A stretch of 64,000 nucleotides of DNA from NCBI GenBank assembly GCA_026389335.1, contig JAPLIB010000068.1:1-64000 (forward strand), given 5' to 3'. A program made the position numbers and the translations under genes. A model generated the notes under the pieces. The model ran no database searches. It was given only the letters and a program-made list of their open reading frames with translations, and was not told the origin of the DNA. Within the stretch, counting starts at the first letter, position 1; each line of letters opens with the position of its first letter. Source of the DNA: Cyanobacteriota bacterium (GTDB lineage: Bacteria > Cyanobacteriota > Cyanobacteriia > PCC-6307 > Cyanobiaceae). Positions 18,032 to 28,347 of this stretch are shown here, piece by piece.

Positions 18032-18525
18032 AGGCGGGCGATGGCGGCGCGGGCCTCCTTCGCTTCAGTCTTGCGCTTCTCCTCGTGGCGCTTGTCATGC
18101 AGCTTGCGGCCCTTACCCAGGCCCAGGCTCACCTTGATCCAGGAGCCCTTGAGATGGACATTGAGAGGAATCAGGGTGAGGCCCTTCTGCTCCAGGGCGA
18201 TGCGCAGCTTGTCGATCTCGCGGCGATGGGCCAGTAGTTTGCGCACCCGCAAGGGCTCGTGGTTGAAGAAGCGGCCGGCGTGGCTGTGGGGCGAGATGTG
18301 CACGTTGTGCAGCTGCAGTTCGCCCTGGCGAATCAGGCAGAAGCCATCGCGCAGGTTGCACTGACCGGCGCGGATCGATTTCACCTCCGTCCCCAGCAGC
18401 TCGATGCCGCACTCCAGGGTTTCGAGAATCTCGTATTGATGGCGCGCGAAGCGGTTGTCCGCCAGCAGCTTGTGGGCGGGGTCCTGTGCTTTGGTGCCGC
18501 CCTTTCTGCCGGGGCCCTTCGCCAT
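18028..18525 (-). CDS. smpB: SsrA-binding protein SmpB
   Basis: SmpB binds tmRNA and delivers it to stalled ribosomes for trans-translation. The 165-residue sequence has the OB-fold signature [38 protein letters not shown], and the basic tail [16 protein letters not shown] that reaches the decoding centre. The ATG at 18525 ([10 protein letters not shown]) is preferred to a longer frame that overlaps the divergent ruvB. It is convergent with the kinase-like gene, sharing three bases of stop codon. Confidence 0.96.
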   Translation of the reverse strand: MAKGPGRKGGTKAQDPAHKLLADNRFARHQYEILETLECGIELLGTEVKSIRAGQCNLRDGFCLIRQGELQLHNVHISPHSHAGRFFNHEPLRVRKLLAHRREIDKLRIALEQKGLTLIPLNVHLKGSWIKVSLGLGKGRKLHDKRHEEKRKTEAKEARAAIARL

Positions 18526-18586
18526 CGCCTCCCCCGGGACTGCGCAATATTCCCCGACCCTAGGCAGGGGCCGGTACCCTCCACCC

Positions 18587-19720
18587 ATGGCGATCATTTC
18601 TTCAGGAGCGGCCACGCCACCGGGGGGGCGCCGGCGGCCAGCCGCCTCCGGTGGCGTGGCCGCTGCTCGCCAGGGTGCCATCGCCGCCGCAGAAACCAGG
18701 CTCGTGGATCCAGCGGCCGTCGCTGAGGAGCAACTGGAGGCGGTGCGCAGCGAGACGCCAGGCCGCGAAGACTCCCTGCGCCCCCGCCGCCTCGCCGACT
18801 ACATCGGTCAGAGCGAACTCAAACAGGTGCTGGCCATTGCCGTGGAGGCCACCCGCAGCCGTGGCGAGCCGCTAGATCATGTGTTGTTGCACGGTCCGCC
18901 GGGGCTGGGCAAGACCACCATGGCCCTGGTGCTGGCTGAGGAGCTGGGGGTGCGCTGCCGCATCACCAGTGCTCCGGCCTTGGAACGCCCGCGCGACATC
19001 ATCGGCTTGCTGGTGAACCTCCAGGCCCATGAGGTGCTGTTCATCGATGAGATCCACCGGCTCAACCGCATCGCTGAGGAGCTGCTCTATCCGGCGATGG
19101 AGGACTACCGGCTCGATCTCACCGTCGGCAAGGGCACCACGGCCCGCACCCGCAGCCTGCCGATCGCCCCCTTCACCCTGGTGGGCGCCACCACCCGGGC
19201 CGGGGCGTTGAGTTCGCCGCTGCGTGATCGCTTCGGGCTGATTCAGCGGCTGGAGTTCTATGAACTGGACGATCTGCAGGCGATTGTCGAACGCACCGCC
19301 GGCCTGCTGCGGCTGCAGCTGGCCAAGGAGGGTGCCTTGGAGGTGGCACGCCGCTGTCGCGGCACCCCTCGCATCGCCAATCGCCTGTTGCGGCGGGTGC
19401 GGGATGTGGCGTCGGTGCAGGGCCACGACCACATCGGTGTCGCTCTGGTGCAGGAGGCGCTGAGCCTGCATCGGGTTGATGGCCGCGGCCTCGATGCCAG
19501 CGACCGGCGCCTGCTCACCTTGATGCTGGAGGGCTATGGCGGCGGGCCGGTGGGGCTGGAAACCCTGGCGGCAGGCCTGGGGGAAGACCCCACCACCCTC
19601 GAAACCGTGATCGAGCCCTTTCTGTTGCAGCAGGGCTTGCTGCAGCGCACCCCCCGGGGCCGGCTGGTCACTGCCGCCGGTCGCACCCATCTCGGCTGGC
19701 CCGCCCAGCTGGCGGCATGA
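18587..19720 (+). CDS. ruvB: Holliday junction branch migration ATPase RuvB
   Basis: RuvB is the hexameric AAA+ motor that drives branch migration with RuvA. Landmarks are [15 protein letters not shown], Walker [10 protein letters not shown], Walker [11 protein letters not shown], sensor 1 [20 protein letters not shown], the arginine-finger region and the C-terminal winged helix ([16 protein letters not shown]). It has a Gly/Ala/Pro-rich N-terminal extension of about 60 residues before the AAA+ core, and the DNA for residues 7-26 forms a long perfect hairpin (18607-18664). The 377-residue product starts at 18587. Its stop overlaps the next ATG (ATGA). Confidence 0.96.
   Translation: MAIISSGAATPPGGRRRPAASGGVAAARQGAIAAAETRLVDPAAVAEEQLEAVRSETPGREDSLRPRRLADYIGQSELKQVLAIAVEATRSRGEPLDHVLLHGPPGLGKTTMALVLAEELGVRCRITSAPALERPRDIIGLLVNLQAHEVLFIDEIHRLNRIAEELLYPAMEDYRLDLTVGKGTTARTRSLPIAPFTLVGATTRAGALSSPLRDRFGLIQRLEFYELDDLQAIVERTAGLLRLQLAKEGALEVARRCRGTPRIANRLLRRVRDVASVQGHDHIGVALVQEALSLHRVDGRGLDASDRRLLTLMLEGYGGGPVGLETLAAGLGEDPTTLETVIEPFLLQQGLLQRTPRGRLVTAAGRTHLGWPAQLAA
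18607..18664. repeat. 17-bp perfect inverted repeat in the ruvB 5' coding region
   Basis: The 17 bases at 18607-18623 are the exact reverse complement of 18648-18664, and the intervening bases can pair further (GGCGG at 18633-18637 with CCGCC at 18642-18646). The structure begins 20 bp after the start codon and is wholly inside ruvB. In RNA it would be a very stable stem-loop. Confidence 0.8.
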
Positions 19721-20736
19721 ACGCTCCAGCGCCTGGGGGGCCGGGCCGGGCCTGGCTGGTCGCAGCCCTGGTGCTGGCCCTGGGATTCCTGCTGCTGGGG
19801 CCTGCCGTTGCCCTGGCCCAGGTGATGGGGGTTCAGCCGAACCCGGTACCGGCGAGCTTGACCCAGCCTGCGGTTCTGGCTGCGCTCTCCCTAGCCGCCG
19901 AGCCTTCTGCCGCAGCTTCTGCCGCCCCTGATGGGGTCGCATCCCCGCCTGTCTCCACCCGCGATCTCCCGTCGCCAGCTCGGCCTCAGCCAGCCATCGA
20001 CGCTCCAGCCGCCAGCCAGTCCGGCCGTGAGCTGTCCTTGCCGCGCCTGTTTGAACAGGCCCTGGCAGCCAGCCGTGAGGGCCGTTTTGGCGATGCCCTG
20101 CCCATGTGGGATCGGGTGCTGGAGCTGGCCCCCAACGACGCCTCCGCTTGGAGCAACCGCGGCAATGTGCTGCTGGCCCTGGGCGATGCCGAGGCGGCCA
20201 TCGCCGCCCAGGACCGGGCGATGCAGCTCGATCCGGTCAATCCCGATCCCCATCTCAACCGCGGCACCGCTGAGGAGGCCCTCGGCCGCTGGGATGCGGC
20301 CGCCGCGGATTACCACTGGGTGCTGGAACGGGATCCCGCTGACGCTTCGGCCCTGTACAACCTCGGCAATGTGGCGGGCTCCCTCGGCGATTGGGCCGCC
20401 GCCCGCGACTGCTTCGAGCAGGCGGCCCTGGCCCGCCCCGGTTTCGCCATGGCCCGCTCCAGTGCCGCCCTGGCCGCCTTCCAGCAGGGGGATCTGCCGG
20501 AAGCCGAGCAGCAGCTGCGCCACCTGATCCGCCGTTACCCGCTGTTCGCCGACGCCCGGGCCGGCCTGACGGCCCTGCTCTGGAGCAAGGGGGCCCGGGG
20601 CGAAGCCGAGAGCCACTGGGCCGCCGCCTCCGGCCTCGATCCCCGCTATCGCCAGGGAGAATGGCTGCAGCAGATACGGCGGTGGCCCCCCGTGCCGATC
20701 CAGGCTCTCGACCAGTTCCTGCACCTGGCCTCCTGA
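19717..20736 (+). CDS. exported tetratricopeptide repeat protein
   Basis: The 339-residue protein has an N-terminal hydrophobic signal ([24 protein letters not shown]), a Pro/Ala/Ser-rich linker to about residue 110, then at least four TPR motifs with the usual small/large residue spacing, for example [17 protein letters not shown]-like and [21 protein letters not shown] arrays mediate protein-protein contacts; the signal places it in the thylakoid lumen or periplasm. Its ATG overlaps the ruvB stop by 4 bp. The partner is unknown. Confidence 0.85.
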   Translation: MNAPAPGGPGRAWLVAALVLALGFLLLGPAVALAQVMGVQPNPVPASLTQPAVLAALSLAAEPSAAASAAPDGVASPPVSTRDLPSPARPQPAIDAPAASQSGRELSLPRLFEQALAASREGRFGDALPMWDRVLELAPNDASAWSNRGNVLLALGDAEAAIAAQDRAMQLDPVNPDPHLNRGTAEEALGRWDAAAADYHWVLERDPADASALYNLGNVAGSLGDWAAARDCFEQAALARPGFAMARSSAALAAFQQGDLPEAEQQLRHLIRRYPLFADARAGLTALLWSKGARGEAESHWAAASGLDPRYRQGEWLQQIRRWPPVPIQALDQFLHLAS

Positions 20737-20754
20737 ATCCTCCCGCGCCTGTCC

Positions 20755-22026
20755 ATGATCCTGCCTCTTTCCGCTGACCCCCCCGCGGCCTCTTCGCAGC
20801 CACAGCTGCCGCCGCTGCAGCCGCCGCCGCCGCAGCCGGTGCAGCTGCTGTGGCAGGAGCTGGGTCTGGATCAGGCCCTGGAGCGGGCCTTGCCGGAGCT
20901 GCTGCTGTTGCGGCGCCATCTGCATCGCCATCCCGAGCTCAGCGGCCACGAACAGCAGACCGCCGCTCTGGTGGCGGGCGAACTGCGCCGCTGGGGCTGG
21001 CAGGTGCGCGAAGGCGTCGGCCGCACGGGGGTCCTGGCGGAGCTGGGCCCCGTGGATGGGCCCCTGGTGGCCCTGCGCTGCGATATGGATGCCTTGCCGA
21101 TCGAAGAGCGCACCGGGCTCGATTACGCCTCCAGCCGTCAGGGCCTGATGCATGCCTGCGGCCATGACATCCACACCGCGGTGGGATTGGGGGTGGCCCA
21201 GTTGCTGGCCTCGGTGCCCGAGCGGCTCACAGCTCGGGTGCGCTTGATTTTCCAGCCCGCGGAGGAAACGGCGGAAGGGGCGGCCTGGATGAAGGCCGAC
21301 GGCGCCATGGAGGGCGTGCAGGCTCTGTTTGGCGTGCATGTCTTCCCGAGCCTGGCGGTGGGCACGATCGGCGTGCGCAGCGGCAGCTTCACGGCGGCGG
21401 CCGGAGAGCTGGAGGTGGAGGTGCTCGGCGAAGGCGGCCATGGGGCCCGGCCGCACCAGAGCACGGATGCGATCTGGATCGCCGCTCGGGTGGTGAGTGG
21501 TCTACAGGAGGCGATCAGCCGGCAGCTGGATGCCCTGCATCCGGTGGTGGTGAGTTTCGGGCGGATCGAGGGGGGCAAGGCTTTCAATGTGATCGCTGAC
21601 CATGTGCGTCTGCTCGGCACCGTGCGCTGCCTAGATCTGGAGCTTCATGCCCAGCTGCCGGTCTGGATCGAGGAAACGGTGCAGGCCCTCTGCCGCGGTC
21701 ATGGCGGCGAGGCGCGGGTGCACTACCGCACCATCTCGCCGCCGGTGCACAACGATCCGGCGCTCACCGCTCTGGTGGCGGATGCGGCCACCGAGCTGCT
21801 GGGCCGCAGCCGGGTGCAGTGGCTGGAGCAGCCCTCCCTCGGCGCGGAGGATTTCGCCGCCCTGCTCGAGGGCACCCGGGGCACGATGTTTCGCCTCGGG
21901 GTGGCGGGGCCGCAGGGCTGCACGCCGCTGCACAGCAACGCCTTCAGTCCGGATGAGGGCTGCCTGGCGGTGGGGGTGGAGGTGCTCACCCTCAGCTTGC
22001 TGCGCTGGATGGAACAACCGGTGTGA
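20755..22026 (+). CDS. M20 family amidohydrolase (IAA-amino acid/hippurate hydrolase-like)
   Basis: M20D metallopeptidase-type enzymes cleave N-acyl amino acids such as hippurate, N-acetyl or indole-acetyl amino acids. The 423-residue sequence has RRHLHRHPELSGHE, the metal/catalytic ACGHDIHTAVGLG, the acidic pair IFQPAEETAEGA, the dimerisation-domain GHGARPHQSTDAI, and the C-terminal metal-ligand His of LHSNAFSPDE. The Pro/Gln-rich first 30 residues are variable. The physiological substrate is not readable. The stop overlaps the GTG of the next gene. Confidence 0.92.
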   Translation: MILPLSADPPAASSQPQLPPLQPPPPQPVQLLWQELGLDQALERALPELLLLRRHLHRHPELSGHEQQTAALVAGELRRWGWQVREGVGRTGVLAELGPVDGPLVALRCDMDALPIEERTGLDYASSRQGLMHACGHDIHTAVGLGVAQLLASVPERLTARVRLIFQPAEETAEGAAWMKADGAMEGVQALFGVHVFPSLAVGTIGVRSGSFTAAAGELEVEVLGEGGHGARPHQSTDAIWIAARVVSGLQEAISRQLDALHPVVVSFGRIEGGKAFNVIADHVRLLGTVRCLDLELHAQLPVWIEETVQALCRGHGGEARVHYRTISPPVHNDPALTALVADAATELLGRSRVQWLEQPSLGAEDFAALLEGTRGTMFRLGVAGPQGCTPLHSNAFSPDEGCLAVGVEVLTLSLLRWMEQPV

Positions 22027-22307
22027 ACAACGCAGCCGAGACCCAGCGCGATGCGGCGCTGGCCCAGGGGTTGGGGATGAGCCCGGCGTCCCGCCGGCGG
22101 GCGCTGCTGGCCCTGTCCTCGCCGTTGTTGATCCTGTTGGCCCTGGTGGCCCTGTTGCAACGACCCGCCAGCGAACGGGTGCAGGCTCTGCCGGCCCTGG
22201 GGATCGGCATCGGTCTGCTTGCCACCAGCTGGGTGCGCCGGCGCCGGCGCCGGCGCGAGCTGCTGCGCGCCCTGCGCGACGATGGTCATACTGCCGAAGG
22301 CGGCTGA
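22023..22307 (+). CDS. small membrane protein, DUF3188-like
   Basis: The 94-residue product carries two hydrophobic segments (LLALSSPLLILLALVALL and LPALGIGIGLLATSW) separated by a short polar turn, followed by a run of seven arginines. This matches the DUF3188 family of small picocyanobacterial membrane proteins; function is unknown. The GTG start overlaps the stop of the amidohydrolase gene, indicating translational coupling. Confidence 0.75.
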   Translation: MNNAAETQRDAALAQGLGMSPASRRRALLALSSPLLILLALVALLQRPASERVQALPALGIGIGLLATSWVRRRRRRRELLRALRDDGHTAEGG

Positions 22308-22321
22308 ACAAGCCGCGCCTG

Positions 22322-22927
22322 ATGGATCCCTCCTCCCCCGCCCCCGATCTGGCCGCCCTGCGGGAGGCGATCAGCTCCGGTGATCCCAGCCGGGCGATGC
22401 CGGCCCTGGTGGGGTTGCGGGCCCTGGAGGTGGAACAGGCAACGCCGCTGTTGCTGCTGGGCCTGGAGCAGAGCACCTTCATGATCCGCTCGATCGCCTC
22501 GGCGGGGTTGGGGGTGAAGCGCAGCGAGGCCGGCTGGCAGGCGCTGGAGGCTGGGCTGGCGGGCGATGAGGACGCCAATGTGCGCGCCGAAGCGGCCAAT
22601 GCCCTCGCCAGTTATGGGGTGGAGCGCGCCTGGCCGCTGCTGCGTGCGGCCTTCGAGCGCGATGGCCAGTGGCTGGTGCGCTGCAGCATTCTCTCGGCTC
22701 TGGCTGAGCAGCCCGCCATCCCGATGGCCTGGCTGCTGGAGCTGGCCCAACTGGCGATCGCCGACGGCGATGGCACGGTGCGGGTGGGTGGCGCCGAGGT
22801 GCTGGGTCGCTTGGTGCGGGAGGGTGATGGGGCCACGGCGACCCAGGCGCGGCAGTTGTTGCAGGGGTTGCAGGCCGATGGTGATCACCGGGTGGTGGCG
22901 GCGTCGCTCGATGGGCTGCAGAGCTGA
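22322..22927 (+). CDS. HEAT-repeat protein
   Basis: The 201-residue protein consists of about five helical HEAT-like units with recurring AxxAL and RxxAxxAL patterns, such as NVRAEAANALASYG and TVRVGGAEVLGRLV. Cyanobacterial HEAT proteins include phycobilin lyases and NblB, but this one has no clear lyase signature, so only the fold is assigned. It begins 14 bp after the DUF3188-like gene and ends about 50 bp before the TPP riboswitch. The ATG at 22322 is used; the open frame upstream is a shadow. Confidence 0.8.
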   Translation: MDPSSPAPDLAALREAISSGDPSRAMPALVGLRALEVEQATPLLLLGLEQSTFMIRSIASAGLGVKRSEAGWQALEAGLAGDEDANVRAEAANALASYGVERAWPLLRAAFERDGQWLVRCSILSALAEQPAIPMAWLLELAQLAIADGDGTVRVGGAEVLGRLVREGDGATATQARQLLQGLQADGDHRVVAASLDGLQS

Positions 22928-22977
22928 AGGGCTCAGAAACCCGTCGTGCTGTTGTGTTCTTGCTAGGTTTCGCAAGT

Positions 22978-23075
22978 CACTAGGGGTGCCCGGCGCTGGG
23001 TCAACCGACCACAGCGTCCTGGGCTGAGATCACACCCTCCGAACCTGATCCGGGTCATGCCGGCGCAGGGAAGTG
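22978..23075 (+). promoter_or_regulatory. TPP riboswitch (THI element) upstream of thiC
   Basis: The conserved THI-box segments are present in order: GGGGTGCC at 22983-22990, CTGAGATCACACCC around 23024-23037, GAACCTGATC at 23041-23050, and GGGTCATGCCGGCGCAGGGA near the 3' side. CACT at 22978-22981 pairs with AGTG at 23072-23075 to close P1. It lies 86 nt before the thiC ATG and is expected to lower thiC expression when thiamine pyrophosphate is bound. Confidence 0.96.
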
Positions 23076-23089
23076 GAACTGGATCGTGA

Positions 23090-24544
<1,455 letters not shown>

Positions 24545-24554
24545 ATAACGGGGT

Positions 24555-24582
24555 GGGGAGGGCAGGCCATCATGCTCTCCCC
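24555..24582 (+). terminator. hairpin downstream of thiC
   Basis: GGGGAGGGCA (24555-24564) pairs with TGCTCTCCCC (24573-24582) with one G-T pair and an 8-nt loop, 10 bp after the thiC stop. No T-run follows, so efficiency is uncertain. Confidence 0.45.
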
Positions 24583-24969
24583 ATTGGCTTCCAATGCCTG
24601 AACGGCGCACTGAGAGTAGCTGCTTAGATTCACTGCTGGAGATCCAGCTGTAGCAGCCAGCGTGGCCGACCCATCTGGCCACTCAGTTCACTCAATGCCT
24701 CATAGGGTAAAGCTCTCAGGGATGGGGGTGGCACAGCAATCCTCAGAAAGAAATCACTCTCACATCACGTTCGACGTTTGCCTGATGCCTCTGCAGGCTT
24801 TCAATCAGATACAGGGCTAAGAGCATCAAGCTCTTCTTGCGCTGAGTTGCGGATTCAAAGAGGCGAAATTTTAAAGTTAAATGATAAGGATAGGCGAAGC
24901 ATGATGGAGATTGCGCTTCCGTCATGCTCGCCCAGTCGATCTCTCCTGTGCCGAGAGCGTATAAGATTT
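24583..24969. other. gene-free spacer at the edge of an AT-richer segment
   Basis: About 390 bp without a supportable gene. Composition falls visibly toward A/T from about 24830, with AAATTTTAAAGTTAAATGAT near 24866-24885. A 60-codon minus-strand frame (24743-24925) is rich in Leu, Arg and Ser but has no recognised feature. It may hold the 3' region of the minus-strand lipoprotein gene. Confidence 0.35.
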
Positions 24970-25473
24970 TTACTTAACGGTTATATTGTATCCACAGGGA
25001 AATAGCTTTTTCTGGAAGGCGAGTAACATGGTTGCCGAAAAAGGCGGTTTAATGGATTTTGGTTGTAGCGTGGCCGTAAAGCCGCTGCGAATGAGTGAGG
25101 GATTCTTCAGCCGAGTGGCGATGTCTTTGCGATCTGCAGGCTTGGTGGGGATGTAGTAAGTCGTTCCACCTTGTTCGATCTGGAGAATGAATGCTTCAGG
25201 CACCTCGCCAGTGGCGGCATTGATCACAGCCCATCCGCTGAGGTTGCTACTCCCTTCTGGTCCATTTCGGGCCGGATCAAAGCCACAGGCCGAGACAGTC
25301 GTGCTCCGAGCCCAGGTGCGGTAGGGGGCTGGCATCTCGGTAGGCAGGGAAGCGGAGGTTGAAGCCTTTGGTGTGCTGCCAGGCTGGGAGCAGGCGGCAA
25401 GGGCAAGAAGCGATGCGACTGCGACAGCCGACCTTCCGAGGCGTCGTTGCACTGAGCTTAGTGTGCAAGTCAT
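24970..25473 (-). CDS. orphan lipoprotein of unknown function
   Basis: The 167-residue protein has a basic N-terminus, a hydrophobic stretch and a lipobox (LLALAACSQPG), then a Ser/Thr/Pro linker and a compact mature region with two further Cys residues (SACGFDPARNGPEG and FPCGYNITVK) that could pair. No family is recognised. It stands alone on the minus strand between thiC and the glycan genes. Membrane-anchored location is a confident inference; the role is unknown. Confidence 0.7.
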   Translation of the reverse strand: MTCTLSSVQRRLGRSAVAVASLLALAACSQPGSTPKASTSASLPTEMPAPYRTWARSTTVSACGFDPARNGPEGSSNLSGWAVINAATGEVPEAFILQIEQGGTTYYIPTKPADRKDIATRLKNPSLIRSGFTATLQPKSIKPPFSATMLLAFQKKLFPCGYNITVK

Positions 25474-25995
25474 TAATGTCAGCTTTACTGCACTTCGATG
25501 TTAACTTAGCATGAACTCGACGTGATGTCGCCTCCATTTTTCTGCGGTCCCGCGATGGGCCTTGATGGTGATTGCTAAAGCTTTCACCCTCTTGATTGAG
25601 TGGGAAGCGCCGCAGGAAGCCCGTGGCGGCCTGAAAAGCCAGAGCTGGGGCTGGATTCTGCCCCTCTCTGCTTGATGCGAGGTAGTAAGTTTGGGCGCTT
25701 GGTGCATAATCAAGTCAGTTATCTTTTGGTGTCAGCTGGCAAGGCGATGAGGTCTCATCTTGCACACTCACGCCCGTGGGTAGTTTTCATGCAGCTCAGG
25801 AACGCTGGACTTTCCTCTTCCCTGTGGTTTGTCATCCGTAACCATGGGGCGCGTCGTCGAGTCTGCCGCCTCCGCATGCATGAATGCGCGCGCATCCGAA
25901 GCGCCAGGCAATCGGCGCTGCACACCTCTTCTGAAACTGTGTGCGCTGCCCAGCTTTAGTGCCAGTGGGTCGTTCTTGTGCAATAATATAGTGGA
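25474..25995. other. gene-free spacer before glycan genes
   Basis: About 520 bp of mixed composition between the divergent lipoprotein and RgpF-type genes. Several short frames exist on both strands but none has coherent composition, a plausible start or a known motif. It should contain both promoters. I could not identify a specific element. Confidence 0.35.
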
Positions 25996-27696
25996 ATGGA
26001 CTTACTCGTGGATCTCGACTCTTCTGCCGCCGCTGCCGCTGCTCCCGCCTGGGTGGAAGCAGGCGACTATGAGTTGAATGTAGCCGGGGTCTGCGGTGCT
26101 CCGACTCTCCGGCCATCCCCGGGGCTGGAGCGATGTCTGACTCTGGACCTTGGCGGTAAGAATCCTTCGCCTTCCGAGATCAGGCTTGGTGTTCATCTTC
26201 ATGCTTTTTATCTTACGGAGGCCGACCACATCATCGGCTTGCTTCAGCAAGCATTGCCACCATTTGATCTGCTGATCACAACAGATACTGAGGCCAAGCA
26301 GCATGGGCTAGGAGAAATTCTAGCGCGTTATTCCTCTCCCCGGTGGCAGCAGCGGTTCGAGATTCGCGTCATACCCAATTGGGGGCGCAATGTCATTCCG
26401 CTTCTTCGGGATGGCGTGCCTTTCCTGGACAATTGTCAGTTAGTTCTTCATCTTCATACCAAGCGCACAATCCACAAGACGTTCGGCCCTGATTGGTTGA
26501 ATGATCTTCTGGCCGGCCTGATCGGCGATGCTGACAGGGTCGGTGCATTGATCCAGGCTTTCAGCGCGGATCCCGGTCTGGGGCTGGTGATGCCCATACC
26601 CTCCGAACTCATTCGCCCTTATCTCAACTGGGGTGCAAACTTTGGAACCGCTTCCTGCCTCGTCCAGGCCCTGTGGCCAGGTCGAACCCTGAGTGTTCAG
26701 GCCCCGCTGGTGTTCCCTCCAGGCATGATGTTCTGGGCCCGGCCGGCCGCACTCGCCCCCCTTGTCGGCGCCTTGGCTGTGCTTGAGCCGCTGCCCCCCG
26801 AGCCCTTGCTGATCGATGGCACCCCTCTTCATGCTTTGGAAAGACTCACTGCTCACGCTTGTGAGGTGGCCGGTCTGCGGTGGGCTCTCGCAGGCGCCAG
26901 CAACAGGCACCTGGATCCAGACGAAGACGGGGCTAGAGCCGTGCAGCAGACGGTGAGCGTGTGGGACCCGCAGCCAGAGGCTTACCTGGAAGGAGTGTCT
27001 GCCCTCGGCATTCTCCATCGGCAGCTGCAGCACAATCTCGAAGAAAGGGAGCGACAGCTCCAGGCCATCCTGGATCATCGGGACAGCCTGGAGCTGTCGC
27101 TGACGGAACGCGATCGGGGCTTGGCTGAACGGGATGCTGCGCTTGCGGACTGCTGGCAACAGTTGCAGCAGGCTGGGCAGGAGCATCAGCGACAGCTCCA
27201 GGCCATCCTGGATCATCGGGACAGCCTGGAGCTGTCGCTGACGGAACGCGATCGGGGCTTGGCTGAACGGGATGCTGCGCTTGCGGACTGCCGGCAACAG
27301 TTGCAGCAGACTGAGGAGGAGCAGCGGCAAAGGCTGCAGGCCATCCTGGATCACCAGCACTGCCTGGAGATGTCACTGGTGGAACGCGAGCGAGGTCTGG
27401 CTCAACGGGAGACGGCCCTTGCGGAAGGCTGGCGGGAATTGCTGAGCAATCAGAATGCCCAACAGGAGCAAATGCGGGCGATCCTTGCTGAATGGAAGGA
27501 ACTCAAGGTGCAGTTAGCAGAGCGCGAGCGGTGTCTGGCGGATCAGGGTGTAGAACTGTCTGAATGTAGGCAGGAACTATTGCTAAACCAGGAGACCCAA
27601 GGGCAACAATTGCTGACCATCCTTGAACAAGGCAGGATGCTTGCGGCTTCACTGGAGGATTGCAGGGCTAGCGTCCGGGATCTGGAGGCCGAGTAA
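25996..27696 (+). CDS. rhamnan synthesis F (RgpF)-like protein with 46-residue coiled-coil repeats
   Basis: The 566-residue protein has an RgpF-type domain (about residues 55-345): GVHLHAFYLTEADHIIGLL, FDLLITTDTEAKQ, the signature VIPNWGRNVIPLL, and LVLHLHTKRTIHK, ending with FPPGMMFWARP. RgpF-family proteins act in rhamnose-containing surface polysaccharide assembly. From about residue 352 the rest is a predicted coiled coil of about five 46-residue repeats (RQLQAILDHRDSLELSL then TERDRGLAERDAALADC), the first two nearly identical even at DNA level. It ends with a partial unit before the stop. It opens a lower-GC surface-glycan segment. Confidence 0.85.
   Translation: MDLLVDLDSSAAAAAAPAWVEAGDYELNVAGVCGAPTLRPSPGLERCLTLDLGGKNPSPSEIRLGVHLHAFYLTEADHIIGLLQQALPPFDLLITTDTEAKQHGLGEILARYSSPRWQQRFEIRVIPNWGRNVIPLLRDGVPFLDNCQLVLHLHTKRTIHKTFGPDWLNDLLAGLIGDADRVGALIQAFSADPGLGLVMPIPSELIRPYLNWGANFGTASCLVQALWPGRTLSVQAPLVFPPGMMFWARPAALAPLVGALAVLEPLPPEPLLIDGTPLHALERLTAHACEVAGLRWALAGASNRHLDPDEDGARAVQQTVSVWDPQPEAYLEGVSALGILHRQLQHNLEERERQLQAILDHRDSLELSLTERDRGLAERDAALADCWQQLQQAGQEHQRQLQAILDHRDSLELSLTERDRGLAERDAALADCRQQLQQTEEEQRQRLQAILDHQHCLEMSLVERERGLAQRETALAEGWRELLSNQNAQQEQMRAILAEWKELKVQLAERERCLADQGVELSECRQELLLNQETQGQQLLTILEQGRMLAASLEDCRASVRDLEAE
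27050..27308 (+). repeat. 138-bp tandem duplication in the coiled-coil region
   Basis: Bases 27050-27153 recur without mismatch at 27188-27291, an offset of 138 bp (46 codons). After one mismatch, another 16 bases match. Diverged further units follow in the protein. The near-identity indicates a recent in-frame duplication or gene-conversion event. Confidence 0.9.
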
Positions 27697-28347
27697 CTGG
27701 CGAGGCGTCAGCCCCAGCGTTGGTGGCATGGTGGCATGCTGCGACGGTTTGGCAATATGCTCAAGTGAATTTGGTTGTTGTGTGGTTGGTCTGTTGCCCA
27801 TCCAAACCCTGTCAGTAGAACTCCCGGCAGTGGCGACGGTATACAGAACATCGCGTAGTTGGTCGGGGATGCCATGGGTGGAGCTCGAGCGATGTGCTCG
27901 GCTTTGTCGGAGGGGTGGCCTCTTCGCACATGATCGAGCTGCTGGACGTGCCAATCTTGCCCTTGGCCACAGCGCTACTGCCCCCGACGCGTCGGGCGGC
28001 ATGGCCCACGGCGATGGTGTTGGTGCAGGGATCACAGAAACAGACGTTGCCCTAAGTTCTTCGGGGACTGTGAGTCCGTTGTGTTCGTGCTTTTGCGACG
28101 CCAATCGTGCACTCCCGCTATGATCCAGTGGCAACATGGGTGGTCCTCGCCAATCAGGTTTCTGGCAGATAACGACTTTGTCCAGCTTCTCTCGGTGTAG
28201 GATTCAAGAAGAGTTGGGCAACGCTTCGATCACTAACCTGGAGCCCGGGCAAAGGTCTGGGAAGGTCAAGTCGGCAATTCTTTTGCATCTGAAGATGTCG
28301 CTTTCTACATCTTCTTCGACGATAGCCCCAGCCTACTCGAAACAGTT
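27697..28347. other. 650-bp interval of eroded or non-coding sequence
   Basis: No intact gene is supported. Candidate frames on both strands (27623-28123 plus, 27649-28137 minus) have erratic composition. The last part, 28237-28347, is open in frame with the next gene and reads like protein (GNSFASEDVAFYIFFDDSP) after a TAA at 28234, with no start codon. This suggests the remnant of a longer or earlier glycosyltransferase gene. Confidence 0.45.

Noticed and set aside
19891-21456. 521-codon minus-strand open frame across the TPR and M20 genes
   Set aside because: Shadow frame; both plus-strand genes show family motifs in correct order.
27050-27308. Possible CRISPR-like direct repeats
   Set aside because: Repeats are long, in frame, only two near-identical copies without unique spacers, and encode a coiled coil.
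27697-28347. Insertion-sequence remnant or transposase gene
   Set aside because: No terminal inverted repeats, target duplication or DDE-type motif could be identified; described only as eroded sequence.
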